Assembly (NCBI GenBank): GCA_943737045.1
Contig: CALSFV010000415.1
Location: forward strand, 1 to 64,000
Origin: Parapristionchus giblindavisi
Lineage: Eukaryota > Nematoda > Chromadorea > Rhabditida > Diplogasteridae
Reading direction: 5' to 3'
Length of the DNA: 64,000 nucleotides
Part shown: positions 55,260-64,000 of the stretch, piece by piece
Numbering within the stretch: the first letter of the stretch is position 1
Layout: each line of letters begins with the position of its first letter
Program-made: the position numbers and the translations under genes
Notes under the pieces: model-generated
Databases searched by the model: none
What the model saw: only the letters and a program-made list of their open reading frames with translations
Told to the model about the DNA's origin: nothing

Positions 55260-55930
55260 CTACTCCTTCTTTCCGTGTCTATGAGGATCTTCTTGTACTC
55301 CATATTCTTTAAGAGCTGGAACAGCATTCTTAATCCATCGAATGTAGAATAACTCTTGACGTTCATGAGGTTGAACCTTCAAGTACAACAATAGATTTAT
55401 TTATTTATTTATTTATTTATTCTTTATTCCATCAAATATATATAATAATAGGGTAATATATAGAAGAGTATTCCAATTATATCAATCGACCATTATACTG
55501 TTCTCTATGAACTTTACGTGACAAACAATACGATCATGTAGATTTGATGTGATCGAAGAAAACAAGATAACAACTTCACTATACTCAATATAACAAACTT
55601 CCTCATTTATCGATATCGAGATATAGCAAGGTTAGAATACATTAGCATAACTTTAACTAGCACTGATAAAGCTCGAACTATGTTACCCTATCATCATCAT
55701 TTTGAAGATTGATGTAAGATGATTATTATACTCACCAATGAAGGGTTATTTTGAATTTTGTAGTAGGCCCAGTGCATTGCTGAAAATAACATCTTCATTA
55801 AACGCGAAATTAATGTGCACATGTGTAAGGAATGTAAGAAATGAAATAACATTCACTGGTTATAAAATGGCTCACTGAAGATGAGTCCACCAAATACGGC
55901 CCATTCCTTCATTGTACGAGCAGTCACCAT
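55260..55930 (-). CDS. 71-aa single-pass membrane protein
   Basis: The three exons are 55930-55876, 55779-55736 and 55376-55260, in phase. MVTARTMKEWAVFGGLIFTM starts with a charged patch then one helix (WAVFGGLIFTMHWAYY). A hydrophilic region follows (QPHERQELFYIRWIKN, ALKEYG) with a His/Lys C-terminus. The small size, one helix and basic tail fit an accessory subunit of a mitochondrial respiratory complex, but I cannot name it. The start follows TTGTAG by 4 nt. It is the first gene of a five-gene same-strand cluster. Confidence 0.62.
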
Positions 55931-56301
55931 CTTTCTACAATTAAAATATTTTAAAGAATAAAGGGAACGATGTTGTGAATGAGATAAATCATCAGACAAC
56001 TGAGCATTTAGAGAGGATAAGGGGAGGGGACTAGAAACTATAGTACGTGCAAATACCAACGATGACATATTCGATAGTATAAGTGAGCACATTGAACGAT
56101 GACTTGAGGGGAGGCGGAACTACTTGATCCCTCAGTCTAGACTTGTTCGAAGTCACGTAGCAGCTAACTATTTTGAAGTATTAAAAATAAGGACTGCAAT
56201 GCTTATAAATTGTACACTCTAAAATTCCGCTACTTCAATTTTACGGCTAATTCGCTAAAACTCTGATCATATTATCACAACTGAAAAATATCATCACAAA
56301 T

Positions 56302-57056
56302 CACGGTGTGACACACCGACCGGCGGAATGGTTAGAGACGCAGAGTTTTAGGGAGCTACCGTGTTCTGAGAGCCAAAAACGCTGCTAAGGCATTTCTGTG
56401 TAAGAGTTCACTGATTTCAATAAATTCCAAATTTTCGCAATCAATTTTCTCGGGATTTTCTTTGTTTTCTTTGATTTTATTTTGCTTCCGTAGATATATG
56501 AATCATGTATTACCCAAGTTTGAAGTAATTTTGTCACCGATGATCTTTTAAATACGCGAAACGTCTCTGACCGATAAAGATTATGACGAACTCTTCATAA
56601 TCTATGGCATAATCAAGGACAACATTTTCAGACTATAAACACTGTGAAAATAGCTTACTTTAATAGGTAATAATGACTATAATAAATAAAAAAATGTTAT
56701 TAGTTTTTCAAGCTGATAAAACAAGCTGTATTATCCTGAAAGTTGATTACAAAGTTTAAAACATTTACAAAAATAATTTAAAAATTAGAAAAATAAAAAT
56801 GTTTAAAATAAATATAAATTTTAAATTCCCTCCTTGGAGATAATTACCCTGAATCACGCAAAATTCCTCACTTTTGTAGAAAAAATACCCTGAAACAGGC
56901 ACAAACCCTGATTTTTGTAAGAGAATCTTGCGATTCAGGGTGCATCAGGGGCTAGAGCGCCAGACGGCACGAGAGAGGCTAGAGTGCAGACACGCCAGAC
57001 ATTCGGTCATTTCTAATTTTTCCGCCGGTCGCTTTCTCTTGTTCTGTCACACCGTG
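56302..57056. mobile_element. DNA element with CACGGTGTGAC ends
   Basis: CACGGTGTGACA at 56302 and its reverse complement ending at 57056 are inverted. A second shared block GCGACCGGCGGAA / GACCGGCGGAA lies about 20-35 bp inside. CAAAT flanks both ends (56297-56301, 57057-57061), a plausible 5-bp target duplication. The interior (755 bp total) is AT-rich with no transposase frame. Confidence 0.7.
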
Positions 57057-57570
57057 CAAATGAAAAATTTTATGTTTTAAAAGAAACGTTAAAATTTCAT
57101 GAAAATTGGCAACACTTGATCCGAAGCAGTCCGTAACAGAATGATCTACCGTATAATACACAAAATTTTCACACAACAAATCTATTTTTTAAAGATGATC
57201 TTTAATCTTTGATCGTAAACTGATTTTAATTATAAATTACACATGTTTGCTCTTTTTTTTCTGAGAAGCAGTGGTTAAAAATATTTTAAAAGAACTATAT
57301 TTCAATCTGCTTCATCAATTAGCCTGAAGTATTTAAGAGAATATATGTATTTTTTAAATTATTCAACTGCTTAAAAAATATATATTCTCTTACAATCTTT
57401 CTTATCTCATGAGAAAATTTTAGTTTTAATTTAAATCTTATTAATAGTAAATTAAGAGTATGATAGTTTTGAATACAAGAATGAATGAACAAACAGATGG
57501 GTTGGGAGAGAACTGTTTGCTGGATTAAGAATATTAGATGGGCAGCGTGAAGAGTCAGTAACAGAAGTGA

Positions 57571-60500
57571 ATGGAAGGAAGAAGTTCTACATCTCTTTTA
57601 CGACGTAAACCATCCGGAATCCTTAAAGGAAAAGATGTACCTATTATATCATCAATTGAAGTTGCTCCTACTCTTACTATGGATCCATCTGCACCTAGAG
57701 ATACTCTATCATTAAAGTATTCATTATATCAATCAATAATCAATCGATAATGTTATTTAGATGTCCATGTGGTTACATTAAAAGAGATGTAATGTGTATT
57801 GGTGATGTAGTGGATAAAGATCAAAAGGTAATCATATATCATATACTACAATAGATCAATTCATTTCTTCAGCTCTATCATTTCTGTGGAGGTCTTTTCA
57901 TTTTAGTTTCTAATGCAATGATAGAATGTTCCAGATGTCGAAAAGTTTGTTTATTTTTTTTTAAAACAAATATCATATATTGTTCAGAACAATATATGAT
58001 ATTTTTTTCATACGTGGTATAGTCGATCCCGTGGGATACTATGACTACTTGTCTAGGTTCACGATAAAAATAACGGAGAAATACTATAGATATGTATCCT
58101 TCTGTGATTCCCTGTATTGTGAATGAACGAGAAATTGAATTAACAAAAGAATATTTATTAATTATGTTTACTCTGAATATACTACAATGGGGAATTCACT
58201 TATATGAGATCAATCTGATAGTATGAAACAATTAAACCTCAGAGTTCTGGGTCGTAACCTTCTTCCTCTGGGTATGTGTTCTGCTCGGGTTGATCGGGGT
58301 AGTTGGGGCAAGTCTGGGGGTCCGCCGTACGACCTCAAACTTGGGTAATTAAACAATATAACGAAGTTAAGTGAGCGAGAAATAAGCGTTAAAACAACAG
58401 AATAACTAGAGAAAGAAGTGGGCAAATGGGGAAGACGACGAAGGGAAACAGGAAGACGTCGTATGATTCAAGGTAACGTTCTGAGATATGATGATCTGAT
58501 TTCGTATGTGTTTTCTGGTTAATTATGAGATCAAACGAACAGCAATAATCTGAGTACCGACAAGAATATGTGTGATATGAATAGAGCAGGGAAATATGGA
58601 ATAATAGGTAATATAAAGTAAAGGAAAAACCGGCGTGAACGTAGCCGCTGACGTAGAATTAATGAGAATTCATACGCCAGAAGTGAAATTGTGAGAGCGA
58701 CAATCTTACTGTAGTATTCTGTGTGAGACGCTCTACGCTTATGAATTTGAATCTTACTGTCTTACTGTATACTTGCCGTCAGCTGCAGACTACTTACTAT
58801 CGCATTCTGACTTTATTTATGAATGTTTGCTAATTAATTATGATTTAAGTAGCGGTTTCGCTACACTCCCGCCTTTCTGAAGCTCGCCCACGGCGAGGTT
58901 GAGTAGATGCTTTTTGAAAGAAATAGATATTATGAGGTTTATGATTCTATCTGAAGATTTAAAAAAATATGGTCTAGGTGTTTGATTATCTGATTATGGT
59001 ATGTATGATTCATGAGTTTGAGAGTCGCTTGACTCCCTCCCCCTCTTTGAAGAGGAGACGCAATTGTAGATGATCTTTGGTCTATGTATGAGTAGGATGG
59101 ATATGATATATATGGAATATTGAATTAAAATAAACAAATGCAAATGGATAGCAATGGGCAACACTGAATATGTGTCATCACCATGAAATCACGGAGAGGC
59201 TGGTTATACAGACTGCACTCCGTGATCTGCCATCACCCTTGCATGATCTGGTACATTCACTTCTTGATTCTGCTGTGCCTTCATAGTATGATTGTATTTG
59301 TTGATGAGAGAGTGATTGTTATCTGATCGAAGTCTTGATTTGATATTGTCTGTTTGGATTCTGTTGTATGAGTCTTTGTCAATCTTCTTGTTCATGCTTT
59401 TCAGTCGACTTGATTTGGTCTCAGTCTTTGACCAATCTACGATACCGAGATGTTCTTTCATTCGTTTGATGAATTCTGGGTCATTTTCAGGAGGTTCAAC
59501 TTCATCTTTTCCAACTGACAGAGACTCATTTATGGTATTGATGATAGCTATTTGATTTATACTGAGTTGCTCTTCTTGAGCTTTACTATCTGATTGAGTG
59601 CCTCCCATGACCAATCCAATTGCTGTATCATGGATTCTGAGACCGCTCGGAAGAGTATGCTTGGATAGAGTATGAATCAATGAGAGAGTATCTGACACAC
59701 CCAATAGCAATTGAGGATTAATAGTACCATCTCTGTTGGGATTATCAGCCAATCTGAATTTGTTTACTCTGATATGATTGAGATCCTCTGTAGACAGACT
59801 ACGTACTTGTATGGCGCTGGTGACAGGGCCATCCAGCACCACAGCCTCTATGCAATGATAAGATTTGTCAATCTTACGAACCTTGACCTTGACGATGTCG
59901 TAGCACTGCGGCTCCTTCTCGACTCCAGTAGCCAGCGACAGCGTGAGAACCTTGCTTCCCGAAGGCTTGATTCCCATCTTCTGCACGACACTTCTAGAAA
60001 TGAGATTCATCTGGGCACCAGTATCTAGAAGAATATCGATTTCTTCTGATTTGCGTCTCGTTCGATCTGTTCTTTGACTACTATCTGATATCATTGCTTT
60101 TGCTGTGAGTAGTCTGGATGTTTGTGTGTTCTGATTATCTGTGTGATTGACTGATATTGTTAGTCCTGTGACCTTAGCTATACTTGCGAAACATATTGCA
60201 TCATGATGAGGACCACCACAGAGGGTGCAACTCTGATTACAATTAGAATGTTGTTCTGAAGATAGACATCTAGGGCATAGTCCTTTCTGTTGTACTATCT
60301 GTGTTCTAGCTTTGATCATTGGTACACATCTACACACGCTGGGGTTGGGGTGCTTCCCACAGAACACACATAATGGTTGACGATTTGTCTTCTTTTGATC
60401 TGATTGATTTGAAGTATTGGAAGTATGTGATGGATGAAATGGATTTGATGGTGTTATTGAAGGATTCGATAGATAACCATTGTTCATGAATGGATCGATA

Positions 60501-63122
60501 CGAGGTTGAAATGATGTATGATATTGATTAGAGGAATGATCGTATGAGTTCATGGAATTATCATAACAACTCTGCCTTGCATCTTTGATATCTCTGAGAT
60601 CTGTTGTACCTGAAGCTAAATCCAGTTGGATTTCACTTCTGATATGACTGATGAGGAATTTTAGCATAGGTATGGCCTCCTTATTCTGATCTGCCTCATG
60701 CAGTTTGCGTCTGTATATTGGCGCGAACTTGTCTATGAGAATCAAGCAAGAGATTTTTGTGTCTTCTCCAAGGTTCTTCAGCTGTTGAGCCAAAGCGAGA
60801 AGCTCTCTGGCCAAGTCTATCTGATCATTCGCTCTGTCTGAATTGGCTCTTATTCTATGAATAGTCTGATAGATGTATGAAGCTGTTTCTTTCTGACTAC
60901 CATATTCATCTTTGAGCGCTTCTAGAGCTTCTGATAGAAATGACCCATCTCTTGGATAGGGTTTGATCACCTTTAGTGCTTCACCTCTGAGGTATCCTTC
61001 AAGGTATAGATGTTTCTGTGTATCCTGAAGACCTTTCCTTTCCATGATCAGTGATGTGAATAGTTTGATAAAGATATGATATTCTGACCTGTTTGATCCA
61101 TCGAATATCGGAACACTGAGTACAGGAAGAGGTGGTTTCTCATACGATACAATCTGATCTTCTGGTACATCATGATACACTTCTTCTTCTTTGACAGCCG
61201 CTGCTTGAAGTTTGAGTGCTCTGATGATTGAATCTGAGTTATTATTGAGTGCTAGTTTTGCTGCATTGAGCATACGAATCGAGAATGAATCAAGAGCCTT
61301 TGGATCTGAGGGTTTGGATCTTTCATCTACATGCCCTTTCACAGCATTGAAAGTCCTTTGCTCTCTTCTCTGTAGCTCTTCTTGATCGATAGATGTGATC
61401 TTATCCTCCAATTTCTGCCACAAATATGAATAAGCATCTGTTTCTATTCTGATATCAAGATCAATCTCATCAACTTTCTCACTTAGATCTTGATGGTCAT
61501 TTCGAGTTTTGCATCTTATGATCTCTCTGATAGTCTCTGTGAGTAAGTCAATATGTTTTATGAGTTGTATTCTGGTAGTCTCAATTAGCTCATAGTCAAC
61601 TCTGTATTCACTTCGATCGGTATTCATACTGACTTTGCCTGCCACGCGGGTCTAATATGAATGATGAATGATGATATGAGAGAATGAATGAAAAGTTTGA
61701 TCTGTTTTATCCGTGGATATTAAGATCTGAATGAATTCTGATGATGAAACAATATGATTCTTATGAAGCTATAATCTGCGTAAGACTAATAACTCGGCCG
61801 AATCTGGATTCTTATGTGGACCAATGCACCATATAGTCGATCCCGTGGGATACTATGACTACTTGTCTAGGTTCACGATAAAAATAACGGAGAAATACTA
61901 TAGATATGTATCCTTCTGTGATTCCCTGTATTGTGAATGAACGAGAAATTGAATTAACAAAAGAATATTTATTAATTATGTTTACTCTGAATATACTACA
62001 ATGGGGAATTCACTTATATGAGATCAATCTGATAGTATGAAACAATTAAACCTCAGAGTTCTGGGTCGTAACCTTCTTCCTCTGGGTATGTGTTCTGCTC
62101 GGGTTGATCGGGGTAGTTGGGGCAAGTCTGGGGGTCCGCCGTACGACCTCAAACTTGGGTAATTAAACAATATAACGAAGTTAAGTGAGCGAGAAATAAG
62201 CGTTAAAACAACAGAATAACTAGAGAAAGAAGTGGGCAAATGGGGAAGACGACGAAGGGAAACAGGAAGACGTCGTATGATTCAAGGTAACGTTCTGAGA
62301 TATGATGATCTGATTTCGTATGTGTTTTCTGGTTAATTATGAGATCAAACGAACAGCAATAATCTGAGTACCGACAAGAATATGTGTGATATGAATAGAG
62401 CAGGGAAATATGGAATAATAGGTAATATAAAGTAAAGGAAAAACCGGCGTGAACGTAGCCGCTGACGTAGAATTAATGAGAATTCATACGCCAGAAGTGA
62501 AATTGTGAGAGCGACAATCTTACTGTAGTATTCTGTGTGAGACGCTCTACGCTTATGAATTTGAATCTTACTGTCTTACTGTATACTTGCCGTCAGCTGC
62601 AGACTACTTACTATCGCATTCTGACTTTATTTATGAATGTTTGCTAATTAATTATGATTTAAGTAGCGGTTTCGCTACACGTGGACGGCATTGTTTTTAG
62701 CGACAAGACCCACCCGCGTTTGGCTCCCGACCCACCCGATTTAGCAGGAATTCATTCAAAAATGAGCATTTTAAAAATTATTATATTTAAATGCTCCATT
62801 TGTTCTGCATCCTACTCACCAGATTTTTGCGTTCGACCAAACCGATTTGAATTTCCAGCGGCAAAGTTTGACCATCCATGATTGTTCTTATCACAATATA
62901 ATTTCTATCTATTGAAACATCAATCTTTGATCTTTTCAGACATCATCTCGTCTATCATATACATGTCCATTTTGTAGTCTGGAGTCTGATGTTCATCTAA
63001 CTCGACCCCTTAAAGGTCAAGCCTTTCCAGTTTGGCCTCGAATAAAGAAGAATGATAAGAATAATGTGTCGTCTATTACTGATAGACCTACTATATCTCC
63101 TATTCTTGAAAGAAGATCATAA
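57571..63122 (+). CDS. Small zinc-ribbon-like protein, 155 aa, interrupted by a 5-kb intron
   Basis: The four exons are 57571-57716, 57761-57827, 57873-57944 and 62940-63122, in phase. The N-terminus is basic and Ser-rich (EGRSSTSLLRRKPSGILKGK). Three Cys pairs follow: CPCGYIKRDVMC, then a hydrophobic YHFCGGLFILVSN, IECSRCRK, and YTCPFC. These could form one or two zinc ribbons. The last region is basic and ends LERRS. The family is not recognised. The 4,995-bp third intron consists of a DNA element fragment and a whole BEL/Pao retroelement transcribed in the opposite direction. Splicing over it is predicted because the flanking codons join in phase. Confidence 0.68.
57970..58003. repeat. Perfect palindrome beside the retroelement
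   Basis: ATATCATATATTGTTC followed by AGAACAATATATGATAT folds into a hairpin with almost no loop. It is 10 bp from the retroelement target duplication. Confidence 0.85.
58018..58865 (-). repeat. 3' LTR of the BEL/Pao element
   Basis: On the coding (minus) strand it starts TGTAGCGAAACCGCTAC and ends GGATCGACTATA. It contains the SL1 match at 58334-58354. A 32-codon acidic frame after it ends EEEGYDPEL with a stop at 58239-58241. Confidence 0.95.
59204..61627 (-). CDS. Gag-aspartic protease polyprotein of the BEL/Pao element
   Basis: 807 aa from the ATG at 61627; the open frame extends 6 codons further up without an ATG. The order is: N-terminal helical region; a DUF1759-type gag domain (VPIFDGSNRSEYHIFIKLF, LYLEGYLRGEALKVI, about residues 175-350); Asn/Ser-rich linker; and zinc knuckles (CVFCGKHPNPSVC, CPRCLSSEQHSNC, CTLCGGPHHDAIC). 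A retroviral-type protease (IDILLDTGAQMNLIS, DUF1758 type) follows. After the protease the frame runs into a remnant of the region preceding polymerase (FIKRMKEHLGIVDW) and stops. A full BEL/Pao element would continue into reverse transcriptase, so this is an internally deleted, still open copy. Confidence 0.92.
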   Translation of the reverse strand: MNTDRSEYRVDYELIETTRIQLIKHIDLLTETIREIIRCKTRNDHQDLSEKVDEIDLDIRIETDAYSYLWQKLEDKITSIDQEELQRREQRTFNAVKGHVDERSKPSDPKALDSFSIRMLNAAKLALNNNSDSIIRALKLQAAAVKEEEVYHDVPEDQIVSYEKPPLPVLSVPIFDGSNRSEYHIFIKLFTSLIMERKGLQDTQKHLYLEGYLRGEALKVIKPYPRDGSFLSEALEALKDEYGSQKETASYIYQTIHRIRANSDRANDQIDLARELLALAQQLKNLGEDTKISCLILIDKFAPIYRRKLHEADQNKEAIPMLKFLISHIRSEIQLDLASGTTDLRDIKDARQSCYDNSMNSYDHSSNQYHTSFQPRIDPFMNNGYLSNPSITPSNPFHPSHTSNTSNQSDQKKTNRQPLCVFCGKHPNPSVCRCVPMIKARTQIVQQKGLCPRCLSSEQHSNCNQSCTLCGGPHHDAICFASIAKVTGLTISVNHTDNQNTQTSRLLTAKAMISDSSQRTDRTRRKSEEIDILLDTGAQMNLISRSVVQKMGIKPSGSKVLTLSLATGVEKEPQCYDIVKVKVRKIDKSYHCIEAVVLDGPVTSAIQVRSLSTEDLNHIRVNKFRLADNPNRDGTINPQLLLGVSDTLSLIHTLSKHTLPSGLRIHDTAIGLVMGGTQSDSKAQEEQLSINQIAIINTINESLSVGKDEVEPPENDPEFIKRMKEHLGIVDWSKTETKSSRLKSMNKKIDKDSYNRIQTDNIKSRLRSDNNHSLINKYNHTMKAQQNQEVNVPDHARVMADHGVQSV
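61637..61650. other. 14-nt match to the anticodon arm of tRNA-Gly(GCC)
   Basis: GCCTGCCACGCGGG on the + strand equals the anticodon loop and 3' stem of tRNA-Gly(GCC) as I recall it, so the element RNA is complementary to that arm. It lies 10 bases upstream of the gag ATG and about 170 bases from the primer-binding site that matches the same tRNA's 3' end. Confidence 0.55.
61821..61831 (-). promoter_or_regulatory. Primer-binding site for tRNA-Gly(GCC)
   Basis: Directly adjoining the 5' LTR, the coding strand reads TGGTGCATTGG. This is complementary to the tRNA-Gly(GCC) 3' end CCAATGCACCA. The position fixes the LTR boundary and the direction of the element. Confidence 0.85.
61832..62679 (-). 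repeat. 5' LTR of the BEL/Pao element
   Basis: Same length as the 3' LTR and apparently identical. Contains the SL1 match at 62148-62168, 511 bp from the LTR's upstream end and about 520 bp upstream of the gag ATG. Confidence 0.95.
62148..62168 (-). promoter_or_regulatory. SL1 spliced-leader sequence inside the LTR
   Basis: On the element's coding strand the sequence GTTTAATTACCC-AAGTTTGAG is a 21-nt exact match to nematode SL1 lacking only its first G. It is followed by GT, as at the splice donor of an SL RNA. An identical copy is at 58334-58354 in the other LTR. The downstream bases do not resemble an SL RNA body, and no Sm site is obvious. Confidence 0.9.
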
Positions 63123-63431
63123 AGTATGCACTATTTTATTACATCTAATACATCCACAAAACAACCAAACAAGGAATCAAATCAAATTCAAACAATTAGA
63201 AAATATGAGAAAACTGTTAAACAGAAGAAATAATATTTAGATCTCTATAATTTGTGATATTATGTTTAATAACGGGATACACGTTAGAGAAAGAACAAAA
63301 TGATACCTGAGAGTAGATATAATATGATATTAAATGATTAGAATGGAATATGGGAATTAGAATGTAATGATAACTATCGTATCACCATACTAATAAATAA
63401 CAATAAAAAGCATAAAATAAAAATAACAATT

Positions 63432-64000
63432 TCAATCGAATAAATCAAAAACAGTGATCAATTTGCATAGACCTTCTTGCACTTTCTTCTTGAATACCGT
63501 AAGATTGATAGGCTTATAAATACTGCAACGAGGACTATTGATTCGGTAATAAGATAGAGTTAACGTACTGGAATGATTTATCAAATGGATCCTCTAATAC
63601 AACATCAGGAAGATTTCCTTCTATTGTACTCCTACAAAAAATATTTGTTTAAAGTTAAAATTACAATTAAAATTATATGATACCTCTGTATAATTCCTCC
63701 TTTTCGAATAGAAATAATGAATTGATCGAATGGGAAATTTGAATAATATAGAAAGAAATGAATAAGAAGAGATCCAAGTGTTTGATTATTGATTCTTACT
63801 GAATGCAATTACTTCAATCAATAATACATTTAAATATTAATAATAACCAGGTAAAGTAGGCACAAATGGAGAATCAATATCGATTGATCCCATTTCATTC
63901 GGAATTGAACGAGCTTTATGAAGAGTATTCAGTGATGGAAGAACTGGAGGAAATATTCCACTTTGAAGAAAGTGAATGAGTAATGTAGTTAGTACATAAC
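63432..64000 (-). CDS. Terminal nucleotidyltransferase (TUT/PUP/GLD-2 family), C-terminal part
   Basis: Partial: the 5' part lies beyond the window. The four exons seen are 64000-63848, 63798-63684, 63631-63569 and 63522-63432 (stop), in phase. They carry the end of the central helical domain (YVLTTLLIHFLQ, FPPVLPSL) and the PAP-associated domain (LGSLLIHFFLYYSNFPFDQF, ISIRKGG, LEDPFDKSF), then a short C-terminus ending FDLFD. Such enzymes add U or A to RNA 3' ends. The catalytic Asp triad is not in the window, so activity and exact subfamily cannot be judged. Confidence 0.85.

Larger units (their letters stand above)
58018..62679 (-). mobile_element. BEL/Pao-type LTR retroelement, gag-protease only
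   Basis: Two LTRs of 848 bp (58018-58865 and 61832-62679) look identical by eye. CGTGG flanks the element on both sides (58013-58017, 62680-62684), the 5-bp duplication usual for BEL/Pao. The element reads on the minus strand: LTR, primer-binding site, leader, gag-protease frame, short purine-rich tract, LTR. No reverse transcriptase, RNase H or integrase is present, so it must be mobilised in trans. LTR identity and an intact open frame imply recent insertion. Confidence 0.95.
58009..62880. mobile_element. DNA element (ATACGTGG family), split by the retroelement
   Basis: Nine terminal bases (CATACGTGG, 58009-58017) lie left of the retroelement and about 200 bp (62680-62880) lie right of it. 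The right piece ends CAGCGGCAAA...CCATCCATG, and its reverse complement matches the left end of the element at 47529 (GCCGCTGGAAAT, CGCAAAAATC, AATGGAGCATTTA). The original MITE was therefore about 205 bp before the retroelement inserted near its end. Confidence 0.68.

Noticed and set aside
56320..56400. tRNA-like A-box sequence (GGTTAGAGACG)
   Set aside because: No acceptor stem, no B box of the right spacing; it lies in the terminal part of a DNA element.
58210..58425. 71-codon frame repeated in both LTRs as a protein gene
   Set aside because: It runs straight through the SL1 block in another frame and has no ATG context; it is the LTR sequence duplicated at both ends.

Overview
The window is nuclear DNA from a nematode. 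Three cuticle collagen genes, a GCY-type soluble guanylate cyclase, very short AT-rich introns (mostly about 45-60 bp) ending in TTTCAG/TTTTAG/TTATAG, and a 21-nt exact match to the nematode spliced leader SL1 all point there. The species cannot be named from the sequence. Almost every gene is broken into small exons. I rebuilt gene models by joining exons whose reading phase agrees across every junction, and several of the genes are too fragmented to appear as one open frame.

Layout. 1-8,400 is a repeat-rich gene desert: a 1.55-kb long-TIR DNA element, GA-rich low-complexity tracts and a 1.4-kb minisatellite. 8,714-11,973 holds a collagen gene (+) convergent with a divergent G-alpha gene (-). 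12,508-18,776 (-) is an ALK/SCD-2-type receptor tyrosine kinase, with a nearly 1-kb perfect GAGAGG hexamer array just upstream. 20,214-26,715 (-) holds a small secreted Cys-rich protein and two tandem collagens. 28,139-34,906 (+) is a haem-type soluble guanylate cyclase with a long acidic tail. 35,411-37,901 (-) is an F-box-like gene. 38-43 kb is mostly GA minisatellite. 43,081-50,345 (+) is an RPS6KC1/RPK118-like PX-MIT-pseudokinase. 50,590-55,930 (-) is a close-packed cluster of five small genes: gluconokinase, a CxxCR small membrane protein, a second small membrane protein, the NatB subunit NAA20, and a 71-aa membrane protein. 57,571-63,122 (+) is a small zinc-ribbon gene whose last intron carries a complete 4.66-kb BEL/Pao retroelement. 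The window ends inside a terminal nucleotidyltransferase gene (-).

The most striking object is the BEL/Pao element (58,018-62,679, minus orientation). It has identical-looking 848-bp LTRs, a 5-bp CGTGG target duplication and a primer-binding site matching the 3' end of tRNA-Gly(GCC). It encodes only gag and an aspartic protease. Both LTRs contain, in sense orientation, a 21-nt exact SL1 leader followed by GT, as at the SL RNA splice donor. A second tract beside the gag start matches the anticodon arm of the same primer tRNA. An SL1-mimicking or SL1-capturing retroelement is the best candidate here for something undescribed.

Other points of biological interest are a G-alpha with substitutions at several GTPase-critical positions, a guanylate cyclase lacking the first catalytic metal aspartate, two small genes overlapping by ATGA, and a large perfect foldback element with an 8-bp target duplication inside NAA20.
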